31,226 bases of DNA, taken from Gnetum montanum. Taxonomy: Eukaryota; Streptophyta; Gnetopsida; Gnetales; Gnetaceae. Made by a program: the position numbers and the translations under genes. Under the pieces are notes generated by a model. That model ran no database searches and had not been told where the DNA came from. It saw only the letters and a program-made list of their open reading frames with translations. The stretch covers positions 9,386-40,611 of the forward strand of contig MNCI01034634.1 in assembly GCA_015680685.1 (NCBI GenBank). The letters are read 5' to 3'. Every line of letters begins with the position of its first letter. Within the stretch, counting starts at the first letter, position 1. Below, in pieces: positions 9,960-19,695 of the stretch.

Positions 9960-11950
9960 TTGCCTTGAGCATAAGAGAACCTCCTGGGTGTTTATCTCTT
10001 AACATTATTTAAGGCATAAACCCTAGACTCATAAACATGTAACATTATTGGGCAATAACTATTTGGATGTTTATATTGGAAAATGTCACAACCATCATCA
10101 TCTGACTTAGAGTTTGCAACCTCCTCTACTGTAGATAGTATCACTTTCTACTAATAATAGTTATTTTCTACATATCTCTTCTTTTTCTTGCCCTTGTCTT
10201 TACCTCTCCCTTGTTCTACTTTCTCCTTCATGATCTTAGGTTTTGTTTGAAATTTATGGTCTATGAACTTCTACATTTTATAAACCTTTATCAAAATTTC
10301 AATAATTGACTTTTAAATAGGCAATGTTTTTCTTTACATAATTTCATCCAATGATGCTTCTTATTTCATAGAGAAGAACCCCCTTTTTGTAGATAGAGGG
10401 GTTCCTATTATAATCCTCTATACTTTCTCTCTTCTTCACTTCCCCTTCCTTTTGTGCCACTTAATTAATAAGCCATTGATTTGGATGGACTTTTATTTCA
10501 GATAATCTACCTTGGTTGTAGAGCTTAAGTGTCTTTCTTATCTTATTTTGAAGTTCATCTATGATATGGTGTAGTTATCCCCTTTGAGAAAAGTCATAGC
10601 CTGAGCATTAATGAAGTAGAGAATACTACCTACCCAAGGCTATATCAAGGAACTTATGATTACCTTGTCTCCACCCTTGGATATTTTTTCTCAAGTTGGA
10701 CACTAGGGAGCACATTTTATATTTGTCCTTAAGAAGCTTCAACATCATACTTCTCCTCTTGATGAATTCTAGTTCCCAAAACTAGTACCAACTTTCTACT
10801 TCTTTAATGAGTATTATTGAAAAGAGTTTTAGCTTTTGTCATTCATTTTCAATATTCTACAAGGCATAAGCATCACGGAAGGCTTGCAAATGATGTTGAG
10901 ATTCACATTATAGCCTCCTTTAAACTTAGGAATATTGTTCATATCCAACTATTGGATTCAACTGTCCCCTTATGCTTGGTAGGGATGCATACCACCTTCC
11001 TAATGTTAATCATGATCCTTGTAGTAAGGAATGATTCTTCATAATCATCATGATCCCCAAGGTCCCTATCATTACCATGTCTCCTTTAGTGTTACCTGCT
11101 ATGCCTTCATGCACATTTATGTTCAAGTTCCTGCTCATGTCTACCATCTCTTTTACCATCTTAGTGATGGTTCCATCATCTCCACCTGATCTACGATCAT
11201 TGCCCCTTCTATCTTAGCCATGTTCACCCTTGTTAAATCTTGATGGTGAGGATGAAGATGATGAAGATGGAGAACTAGGAGAGTTATTTCATCTTACTTT
11301 CCTCTATTGACCTCTTTGATGTTCTTTTGGTTACCTATTAAAGGATCTTGGCCTTGAGTCCTCCCTTGTGTTTGGTTTTATTCTTCCCTTACCTTGGTTG
11401 CTTATTAAGGTTAAATGTAGCCATGGATAATTGATGTCATATTTGCTAAGAGGTGGAGAATTCTAACATTGAGATTAGCCAAATTGATAATTGGTATTCT
11501 CCTTTTTAGATTGTGATGTCAATTGAATAGTAGCTACTTTTTCCTTGGAAGCTTCATGGTGTGACTTCATGAAATGGTCCTTTCATATTTTGGCCTTGGT
11601 GGGCTGGTAAGGTTTGGGTATTTCAACAACCTATTTATAGTCTAGAGTTGCTACTTCAAATCTCACCTTCATCAACGTTGCCATGATCATTGACGGAACT
11701 AAGAAGTGAGATGGTAATACAATGTTGCCTTCCAAGTTCCTCCATTGTAATTGTTCATCTTAGTGAAGAATGAAAGTGTAATCTAGACAGTATGGGTCTA
11801 GATGCTAGTAGACCACTTTTTTTCCTAATTCTTAATGGCATTGACATGTTCCTTTGTTGAATCATCAGTAGATGGGGAATCCACCTTAGAGAAGAAGACA
11901 TTTGCAATTGATAAGTGTGTCTTTGAATAAAATATTATTATTTTCAAATA
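9960..11950 (-). pseudogene. Decayed gag, element C
   Basis: Read on the minus strand, heavily broken. A Ser-rich segment (about 11230-11290) is followed by IPKFKGGYNVN (around 10905-10945), matching the start of a plant gypsy gag core (F-x-G..D/N-P-x-x-H), then by weaker core-like text in shifting frames. Near 10170-10215 lies a very basic segment, KDKGKKKKRYVENN, typical of the gag C-terminal or nucleocapsid end. Orientation fits the primer-binding site and LTR3 at higher coordinates. Nothing pol-like follows before about 9960. Frames shift several times and stops are frequent, so this is an old copy. Confidence 0.5.
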
Positions 11951-12013
11951 ATTGATTATTTTAAGTTGTAACGACGACCCTTGAATAATCTTAACTATCT
12001 AAAACACTAGCAT

Positions 12014-12035
12014 GAGTCCTTGACAACAACTCTAA
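12014..12035 (-). other. Degenerate primer-binding site of element C
   Basis: On the minus strand, ATTAGAGTTGTTGTCAAGGA aligns with the element B site (ATTGGCACCATTGCTAGGGA) and continues with the same ACTC. It lies where LTR3 ends. The single ambiguous base N of the window is at 12038. Confidence 0.45.
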
Positions 12036-12039
12036 TGNG

Positions 12040-12780
12040 AAAATAGTATTATTAAAATACTAAAATATTAAATATTAAATTTATAAACTATTTAATCTAA
12101 GAGCAAGAAATAAATTTAATTTAGCCTAAGCATGGAGTAACCATTTTCAACTTGTCATATACATCTTGAACATGCATCAATGTTGCTAGGTTACCAAGTG
12201 TTCACTGCTAGGCATACCAAGTGGTACACTAGTAAGATTACCAAACATTAATGCTTTTATGCTTGAAGTTGGTCATATTTATGCAATTTTATTAAGTAAG
12301 ATAAAAGGTAAATTAATTAACTACGTACATAAAATTACGGAACATTTAAGGTAAATTATAATTAAGAAAATTATAAAGCTAAGCCAAGTGCTATAATGAA
12401 GGAAATGAATCTCAATTTTATTGTTGCCATAAAAATATGTCCAACTACATCATCACTCAAATAAAATTTTGTATAATGCACTTCATTCACATTGCGAGCA
12501 CTCAACGACTATTACTAACTACTACGAAGAAAAATGAATAAAACTTTGCTAAGGAAATAACCAAATGATCCCATAAATGAGATGGGTATGTGCATTTATA
12601 TAAGCATTTATTAAGCTTGCATCAATGTTGATGTGTTGAAAAAGTAAGGCATACATAGATGTTAATGTGCTAATGCTACTACGTTGACAAAATTTGCTAA
12701 TTTGATGTTCATTAGTTGTAATTTCTTCAAGATATTTTATCATCATGTATAAATTTGTAAATGAATATATTCCTACATCA
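12040..12780 (-). mobile_element. LTR3 (5' LTR of element C)
   Basis: On the minus strand it starts TGATGTAGG at 12780. It has a TATATAAA-like box near 12592-12604 and contains the signature CTTGGTAACCTAGCA..CATGTTCAAGATG, also present in LTR1 and LTR2 before their conserved ends. It ends near the primer-binding site. It is much shorter and more diverged than LTR1 and LTR2; the 3' ~300 bp they share is not recognisable here. Confidence 0.5.
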
Positions 12781-12899
12781 GCTTTCCTATGTAATCATCA
12801 TATAGATGTTCTACCTCTGTGTATCTTCTATCATAATTGTATTGAAATAAAAAATTACCTTTTTTTACATTGTTAGTTTGCTACTACTCTTTAGACTAT
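12781..12899. other. Short flank between LTR3 and LTR4
   Basis: AT-rich, no feature recognised. It separates two minus-strand LTRs of different families. Confidence 0.4.
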
Positions 12900-13502
12900 T
12901 GTAGCAACCAAAAACATCAGTGGTTGGAAACACCGAGAGGTCATTAGTCGGATAGTCCTAACCCCGGATCCGTTCGAGGGCCGTGCTGGATAAAAATGGA
13001 AACAAGGTGCCCTGAACGGTTTGGTCAATCAGACAAGGACTTAGTTGGTGTCTCTAAACCTTTTGCAAACGTTTGATTCAAAAATAATGCTTATAGCTTA
13101 AAATAATAATTTTTAAATGCGAGGAAATGAAAATGATGTAAAATGCAATAACAAGCAGGAAAACAAAGTAAACTGGAGTTAAGAAAATGCACAACTTCAA
13201 GATTATGGCTTTACTTTGTTTAGGTGGATATAATCAGTTGCACAACACTAGGAAGCACAGAGATCCCAAAAGTAACTAGGACATTTAAAAGCAAGCCAAC
13301 AATGTGCTTGAACGCGAACTTAAGATTCAACAATGCAAAAATGCTACAAGGCTGACTAGATTAGCTGGAATAGAGGGGGTTTGTTTTGCCAACCGCTAAC
13401 AGAATGTGCTAACTACTCAAGTTTTCCAACCTTTGAACCAACAAATTTTTTTCCAATAAGTGAAAATTTTGCCAACTGCTTAATTTTTCCAAGCTCTTTG
13501 AT

Positions 13503-13534
13503 TTGCCAACTTGCCAACTTGCCAACTTGCCAAC
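13503..13534. repeat. TTGCCAAC microsatellite-like repeat
   Basis: Four consecutive 8-bp units of (T)TGCCAAC(T), with further scattered GCCAAC copies at 13388-13560. It lies in the transcribed part of LTR4. Confidence 0.7.
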
Positions 13535-13608
13535 AAAAATGCCAACCTTTTTCCAATTTTCCAACAACTGCTTAAATTTTCCAACCCTTTGAGCGTTGCT
13601 CGTCGAGG

Positions 13609-13616
13609 TATTTATA
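13609..13616 (-). promoter_or_regulatory. TATA box of LTR4
   Basis: TATAAATA on the minus strand in the context CCTATAAATACCTC, identical to the LTR5 context. It lies downstream, in minus orientation, of the palindrome cluster. Confidence 0.6.
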
Positions 13617-13785
13617 GGGTCAAGAGGTTGCGAGAAACGAGGCTTGGATGACATGTGTCCTGGACCCATAAGATGTTGACGTGTTTGTGCTGCATGAACA
13701 TGTAGAGCTGGTCATGAACCTGCCATGATGAAATTACGTTATCAAAATTGGAGATCTGTGTCAACGATTCAAACGAGTGAAGCGC

Positions 13786-14452
13786 ATTGATGTAGCGTAG
13801 TTGCCTAGTACGCTGTGCTACGCTTTGGAGCATAGCATATTGGTGTGGTGTAGCAGCTTGCTACACTATGCAGCATAGCATAGCGTAACTACCAATTCGA
13901 GGAAGAAATTCATGTTGGAGCTAATTGCATGTGTTGGAAGCCTTTGAAGTATTTCAACTAGTTCTACATGTTTGCTACACTATGCTACGCTGCGTAGCAT
14001 AGCATAGCGTAGCAGCTAGCCTTAACTATGATAATGCTGACAATTTACAACCTTTGTTCTTTGCAATGTGAAGCCTTTGAACTTGCTGATCCTATATTAT
14101 GAGACGCTTTTTGTCATTCTTGCATCATTGCTACATTGTGCTACGCTATGCAGCATAGCATGGTGTAGCAGCCTACATAGCCTACTTTTTGCTAAATTCG
14201 CTGCTTTCTGGTAGAAGGAGCCTTGCTGAAGGACTTGGAGTCGAGCGAGGCAACTGGTTTTGAAGGCTGGAGGTGCTCACCGAGTGCAATTGGAATCACT
14301 AAGTAAGTTGGGCCTTTTTGTCTTGCTTTTGCTACGCTGTGCTACGCTGCGTAGCATAGCATACTGTAGCACTTTGTCTTACAACAGTTCACAGGTGATT
14401 GTGTGAACAACTGTCCTTCGAGGCTTGCTACGCTACATAGCGTAGTGTAGCA
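13786..14452. repeat. Palindrome cluster in U3 of LTR4
   Basis: Several near-perfect palindromes built from CTACGC, TATGC and their complements. Examples: TATGCTACGC / GCGTAGCATA around one T (13981-14001), TGCTACGC / GCGTAGCA (14340-14356), CTACGCTA / TAGCGTAG with a 2-nt centre (14428-14445), CTATGC / GCATAG (13866-13878 and 14146-14158). All lie upstream of the LTR4 TATA box in its reading direction. Confidence 0.75.
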
Positions 14453-14691
14453 TAGCAAACTTCTTTGACTAGAAAACTTGCCAAACTGTTTTGTGCATCC
14501 TGAGCACCATCAACAACCCTCAGCATGATTTCTAAGTGACTGTTAGGCGAGTGAATTGTCCAGGTTGGATAGTATGAACTCAGAGCATCCATTTCCTGCC
14601 AAATGATCATGAGGCAACACTTGTGGAAATGTTTGCCTCAGCCTCAAGACCTTGGTGAAGCAAGAATGCCTTAAAATTTTAGGGTGTTTCA

Positions 14692-14707
14692 TTGGCCCCT
14701 CTTTGTC
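14692..14707 (-). other. Polypurine tract of element D
   Basis: On the minus strand, GACAAAGAGGGGCCAA lies immediately before TGAAACACC of LTR4. Purine-rich with a G run, the expected plus-strand primer of a Tat-like element. Confidence 0.6.
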
Positions 14708-15132
14708 GACGTCTGTAGGATGGACCCAAGAGATGCCGACAAAGAATACAAAACACCATGAAAGATAAAACACCAACATCACTCTTTGGTGATCGGCAAG
14801 ATGTCACTCAGCTATGCTTGAGACTGTTGCATTGGTCATGTAGGGAAGGGGGGAAAGGCTAAACGGGGGGAGGAGGCTTAGGAAAATGGTAAAGATGAAA
14901 CTTAGCAAAATCCCTCGTTAGAGTGCTTGTGAGGGAGTTGTTTGCATGGTCATTTTTTCTTTTACTAACCTTCAACTTCTTGTCAGAATGCTAAGAGAGG
15001 GTGATTGCGAAATAGCTTATGTGCCATTTGTTTTAGGCACCTTTTTTTTGCGTGAGCTTTTCTCTTTTACACTTTTTCCTTTTACATTTGCAAACAGCCT
15101 TGTCATTGCAGGACAAGTGTTTCTTTCCCAAG
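14708..15132. other. Non-coding 3' region of element D
   Basis: Contains GGGGGGAGGAGG near 14868 on the plus strand and a pyrimidine-rich stretch ending TCATTGCAG at 15102-15110, which resembles a plant splice acceptor upstream of the plus-strand ORF at 15133. No other feature seen. Confidence 0.35.
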
Positions 15133-16052
15133 ATGAGTTGTGTTACATCCACATGGGAATTTAACCTGCCTACAGATGCTTCCCATGCAACGAACTATGT
15201 TACGCGCATCATGGACTTTGTGATTGAGCATATGGGCGGGCTTTACAGGTATCAGGAAATGTTTGTAAAAGAGGTGAACGAGTGGGTTGCGAGTGTAAGG
15301 AATGAGGTAAAGGAGGTAAAGGGGAAGGATAGGATGTACACTCCCAAGTAGCCAAGCTTGTCAAGACAAGCACCTTGGGACGATGTAGTGTCCTGCTGCC
15401 ATGGCGAAGCACACCTCCGACCGGAATCCCTCCAGTACGCATCCTGCAAACACAACAAAAAGAAAAATAGGAGAAACAACCATGATGCAAAACAAAGGTA
15501 AAGGTCCTGCTTGCCGTGGATGCTGCTGGAGCTTTGGACATTCTTGCTGAGGCATGCGACATCCAAACTAGGGAGGCTGATAGTGGCCTTGGGAGCGTCA
15601 GTGTGGAGGAGCTGGCACTGAAGATGCTAGGAGTTGCTGTGAATGTAGATGCTCAGGAATCCCTGCCCAAGGCAAGCATTCTCGGTTCAGCTATGAGATG
15701 GGCTATCCAATAGCTAAACGTCTCTTGAGCTCAGGTGCTGGTAGGAGCTAGAGAATAGCAATACTATGGCTGGGCCACAATACTACTGGAACTCCAATAG
15801 CAGGTGTTGACCAGGGAAGCTATTGCTAGGGTGATGAGCTGTGACGGTAGTAGGTCCGAAGGGTCAGCAGGATGTCATACGACATCTCCAGAGGATTAGC
15901 AAGATGCCAAGAGTAGTGGCATTGCATATGTTCCAGAGGGTGTTATCTTGGCGTTGTGAACTGCATTCTAGAACTGCAATGTCCCATCCCGTGTTGGCAC
16001 GGTGCACGCTTGCTTGCTTAATGAGTCATGATGCATGTAGGCGACATGCCGC
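15133..16052 (+). pseudogene. Accessory ORF fragments, antisense to element D
   Basis: Two readable pieces. 15133-15351 (72 codons) begins MSCVTSTWEFN after an acceptor-like TTGCAG and has a Glu/Val/Lys-rich end. 15504-15713 (about 70 codons, LAVDAAGALDILAEA..) continues past TAG and TGA stops with Gln/Leu-rich text (ILLELQ..QVLTREAIARV) to about 15830. The second part looks like a helical or coiled-coil segment in which CAG and CGA codons became stops. Being antisense to element D, between its presumed pol and its 3' LTR, it fits the antisense extra ORFs reported for Tat-type elements. Homology to the element E antisense gene is not evident by eye. Insertion of element E at 16053 cuts it off. 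Confidence 0.4.
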
Positions 16053-16222
16053 TGAAACACCGTGAAAATTGCGAGTCAGCCTCAGGCGAAGATTCGCAAT
16101 TCAGGCAAGGGCACATGTTGGAATTCCAGAAGGAAGAATAAGACAGAGCAACACCAAGAGGCGCGTAGCATCAAGTCTTCGACTTCCTGTGCAGATTCCT
16201 AATCTTTCTATGCTTTTTCTGT

Positions 16223-16707
16223 TTACGCTATATCGCGCGATGTAGCGTAATGGCGCTTAGCGTGATTCTGTTTAAACATAGTCTGGCATCAGAAGGCTAG
16301 TTACTTCGGCATAGGGAGAAGCTTGAGCAGCGTAATATGCGAATTTTCGTATATTTTGCTAAGTCTTTTGTTCAAGGCCAGGTTTATGCTCTATTATGCA
16401 CGGCAGCATAATGAGCTCCAAAACAGTCAAAGGCAAAGTCTAAGAAAGTGCGATTGCTCATCATACGCTCATCACGCAACGTAGCGTATCACAGTGTATT
16501 GCGTCGCCAAGCTAGACATCGTTTACGCTTCATTATGCTCGGCTGCATAAGCGAGCGTAAAACAGCTTGAATCCATTGTTTCCATGTTATGTTACGCTCG
16601 TGCACGCAACGCAGCGTGAATGAGCGTAATATAACTCAAAGACAGTTGAAACATGCCTGACGTGTATCTATTCTTTACACACACAATACGCAAATAAGCG
16701 TATTGTG
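16223..16707. repeat. Hairpin cluster in U3 of LTR5
   Basis: (a) 16223-16250: 28-bp palindrome TTACGCTA..TAGCGTAA with one mismatched pair. (b) 16388-16416: 11-bp arms with a 1-nt bulge, loop ACGGCA. (c) 16463-16489: ATACGCT / AGCGTAT. (d) 16522-16561: TTTACGCT / AGCGTAAA outside TTATGC / GCATAA, loop TCGGCT. (e) 16592-16629: TTACGCTC / GAGCGTAA outside CACGC / GCGTG, loop AACGCA. (f) 16682-16707: perfect 10-bp arms CACAATACGC / GCGTATTGTG, loop AAATAA. Loops b, d, e and f are exactly 6 nt. Confidence 0.85.
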
Positions 16708-16810
16708 CGTAGTCATGAAATCTGACACAAAAATGGTCAAGCCAACAGTACCTAAAACATTCGGGACACACGTCATCAGGGTTGCGCCTTTTCCACAGGG
16801 CTTCACAGCC

Positions 16811-16818
16811 TATAAATA
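16811..16818 (+). promoter_or_regulatory. TATA box of LTR5
   Basis: TATAAATA about 100 bp after the last U3 hairpin. The expected promoter of the element E genomic transcript, with start of R near 16840. Confidence 0.65.
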
Positions 16819-17513
16819 CCTCAGTTGACAAAGATACAAGGGCTGGCAAATCAAAGAAGCAAAGGCATTTTTTTGAGGACTAGAGCACTTATCACTTTTG
16901 AGCAGAGATACAGAGAGCAGGGCTTTGGCAATTGTTGATAGCATCACCTTCCGACAGAAACAGAGCATAGTTCGCTTTGAGCACCGGTGACAGGAGTAAT
17001 CGTTCTGCTGGGGAAGACTCTATTGGTCAGAAACAGTTGATCGGTAGACGTCAGAGCTTGACCTTCCTTGCATCTCGGCTTTAGCCCACGAGGTAGATCG
17101 GACTTATGTTTGGACAGTTTTCTTGTTGTTTTGTGCTTGCTTCACATCAAGTAATCGGGGTCTTCACAGTGTAATGTGGTATACAAAATATACATTTTTC
17201 AAGTCAAAGCGTAGATCTTGAAACTACGTGTTTCTCTTGTGCTAGCCTCCTCTTACCGCGTATAGCGTCATCATCGTTACAATTTGTCTACGTCGTTTTC
17301 CCCTCATTTTTCGATTCCTCGAATCAGATCGTTCCACGAGATATTCATCGGTTTACTGATTAGTAAGTCATTGCCTAATCGACAAGACCGTTTAGGGCAC
17401 CGCGGATTCGTTTTTCCAGCATAGCCCTCGCACGGATCCGTGGTTAAAAATGTGTACGCGGGATTTTGTTTGGTATTTTCTAGCTGCCGACGTTTTCTGT
17501 CATTACAGTTTTC

Positions 17514-17535
17514 TGGCACTAGAAGGAGGGCCTCT
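17514..17535 (+). other. Primer-binding site of element E
   Basis: TGGCACTAGAAGGAGGGCCT, 6 bases after the LTR5 end. It shows the TGGC start and G-rich/CTCTT end seen in Athila/Tat primer sites. The tRNA is not determined. Confidence 0.5.
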
Positions 17536-17752
17536 TAGGTTCCGATCCGCATTTTTCGGGTAGCCCTGTTAGCGATCTATACCCAAAATCGTAAATGTAA
17601 TACCTCTAGGGAAGCTTATAATAAATCGTGTGGTGTAGATCGGTCTCAGCAACGATTCCTTTGGAATCCTACAGGGTAGAAAGCCTATTTGTGATCTTAT
17701 TGCCAACCATTTCTTAGATCCGATTACCAGTTATCATTAATCTCATCGCTCA
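17536..17752 (+). other. 5' leader of element E
   Basis: Non-coding leader between the primer-binding site and the first in-frame ATG of gag. No further element recognised. Confidence 0.5.
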
Positions 17753-19695
17753 ATGGATTCCTTGTACACGACCACAACCGCCATGGCCTCTGCTGATTTG
17801 GGTGCCGCATCTATGAACCCTATTGCGGTCACAAGATCAGCTCTTGGTGCAGCAGGATCTCAAGGACCATTGCACCGATCATTGAGACTTCAGGGAAAAG
17901 AGCCCGTCTTCACAGTCATAACCCCTGAAGAATACAACTTCATATGTGTTAAGATCCAAGCGAAGCTGGCTCTCAGCCGAGCCGAAATCGAAGCGAAACA
18001 AAACTTTGAGGTGGTCCACAGAGGGGGCCATGATTTCAAACCAATAGCTTACAACATTATTCCCTTGACCGAACATCAACATGAACTCATTACACAGTTG
18101 GTCATGGCCAAGAGTCAGGCTGCACAGATTATGGTTGAACCCCAGAATGGGGAGGAGGAGGAGGACGAATTGGTAGCCCAATCGGAACATTCGTTCCATA
18201 CTCTGAGCCCCCATACGTACGTAAATCCCCTGTTTCCTTTCCACGGAGAGGCCGCCTCTCTTAACACAGCCATCACAACGCAGATGCACATCCCTGCCCT
18301 TCTGCAGGCCACTGCGCAGCCGTCCAGGCTGCAAGTACAAGTACCCCATAATAACGTGGGGGCGGTTTTATCACCATGGGTACTTAGCATCCCAGTGGTG
18401 GTCCCGGCGACTGTTGCGCCCCATTTCATCCCTCAGATACAACCTCACAACATATCCGCAACGTGCCCGGCGCAGACCTTGTCGCTTCGCCCCCTCCAAC
18501 TCAATAGATTACCACAGCCTTTCAACCACAAACTTACGCCCAACAGCCTGCCGCAGGTCAGTGGGCCAACCCGGGGGCGCAACATAACCAGTCTGTAGTG
18601 TATGGCGTGCAACCCCCGGTTGCACCCGCAACGCATGTTCCACAGGTGGTACTGCAGTATCCTCATCCTTATCTCGTGCAGCAGGCGGTGGCTAACCCCT
18701 CTGCGCAAACCAGCGGGTGGTGGTCTTCACAGGCTCGCCTGCCTGCTGCGATCCCCGCCCTACAAGCGGCCAGTCAACCTCTCTCGTCCTTTCCGTTCCC
18801 TAGCGCCGCCCTCCCAGTCCAACCTCCTATGCCTTCTGCACAGACACCTCCGTCAACAGGTCTGGACCAGGCCTTCCAGCTTATACAGACTCTCACCGAG
18901 GAGGTTCGACGCCTTAAAGCCGCTGGTTCTGATACTATTCAGATCATGGACTTTTACCAGGATGATCCGATTAGTCCAGCGGTCCCTATGCTATCATTGC
19001 CGCCAGGGATGTCTCTGCCTCATTTTACCAAGTATAATGGAGAGGGAGATCCCAATGCTCACTTGGTCACGTTTAGGTCTAAGTCCTTGTTGTTGCAACA
19101 GTGGCCACACACCATCATCCGAGTCTTTGTAATGTCCCTAACAGGGAAAGCTTTGGATTGGTATCAAGCCCTCCCGCGCTCTTCCATCTCAACCCTGGAA
19201 GAGCTGCTGACCCAATTTGTGACCCGCTTCAAATACAACTTGAAACCGGAAGTCACATTGGATCAGCTCATGGGGGTGAAACAAGACCCGCTCGAGCCCG
19301 TCCAAAGGTTTATACAGCGTTGGAATGCAACCTTGAATGAGATCCGCGAGCCGATCGCGGATTCACATCTACTTGCTATATTCAAGGGAGCAGTCAATGA
19401 ATTTATTAAGTCAAAGTTGTATTATCTTTCCCCCAACTCTCTACACCAGGACTTCGCTCAAGTTAGAAGCATCCAAGATGCTGCGGAGGCCAGTAAAGGC
19501 CCAGCGTATGTCGCCTACAGGAACGCACATAACAAGAGCAAAGACAAAGGGAAAGCAGCAACAACGACAGTAGCTACAATGACTGAGAGTACAAAGACTA
19601 AGAACAAAAGGGCACCCACAGCGCCTCTTGAAACCACGGCTGGTGCCAGCACTAGTCAAGACACGGCGGCTCCTGAACCCCCCAGCCTAAGCCAA
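17753..19695 (+). pseudogene. gag: gag of element E (two frameshifts)
   Basis: Starts at ATG 17753 (MDSLYTTTTAMAS). An N-terminal region with an acidic EEEEDE patch leads into a long Pro/Gln-rich linker. The frame changes by -1 near 18510, where the linker continues readable. The capsid-type core begins about 18950: LPHFTKYNGEGDPNAHL, then LTGKALDWYQALP, LLTQFVTRFKYN and VQRFIQRWN, matching Retrotrans_gag of Tat/Ogre elements. A second -1 change near 19690, next to a run of six C, links to the zinc-finger part. Both changes look like 1-nt losses; no slippery heptamer with a pseudoknot was seen. It would package genomic RNA into particles if intact. Confidence 0.85.

Larger units (their letters stand above)
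12900..14691 (-). mobile_element. LTR4 (minus-strand Tat-like LTR, element D)
   Basis: On the minus strand it begins TGAAACACC at 14691 and ends GCTACA at 12900, about 1.79 kb. It begins like LTR5 (TGAAACACC) and shares its TATA context (CCTATAAATACCTC). A U5 block at 12955-13062 matches LTR5 at about 17339-17446, including GGGCACC, GCCCTCG and ACGGATCCG. A polypurine tract precedes it on the minus strand and no primer site follows, so it is a 3' LTR. It contains many TACGCT/AGCGTA palindromes and a short TTGCCAAC tandem repeat at 13503-13534. Confidence 0.7.
16053..17507 (+). mobile_element. LTR5 (5' LTR of element E)
   Basis: About 1.46 kb, TGAAACACC to ATTACA. The start matches LTR4's start, the TATA box at 16811-16818 has the same flanks as LTR4's, and the U5 block near 17339-17446 matches LTR4. 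A primer-binding-site-like sequence follows 6 bases after the end. U3 carries at least six hairpins between 16223 and 16707. The 3' partner LTR lies beyond the window. Confidence 0.7.

Noticed and set aside
12900-14691. LTR4 as a solo LTR
   Set aside because: The five bases on each side (ACTAT and TTGGC) do not match, and a polypurine tract adjoins one side, so an internal region is attached.
15209-15562. 117-codon minus-strand ORF (and its overlapping frames)
   Set aside because: Low-complexity Ser/Leu/Phe text antisense to the more gene-like plus-strand frames; no motif.
18115-18429. Minus-strand ORFs over gag and its linker
   Set aside because: Shadows of the sense Pro/Gln-rich gag region; no domain or start context.
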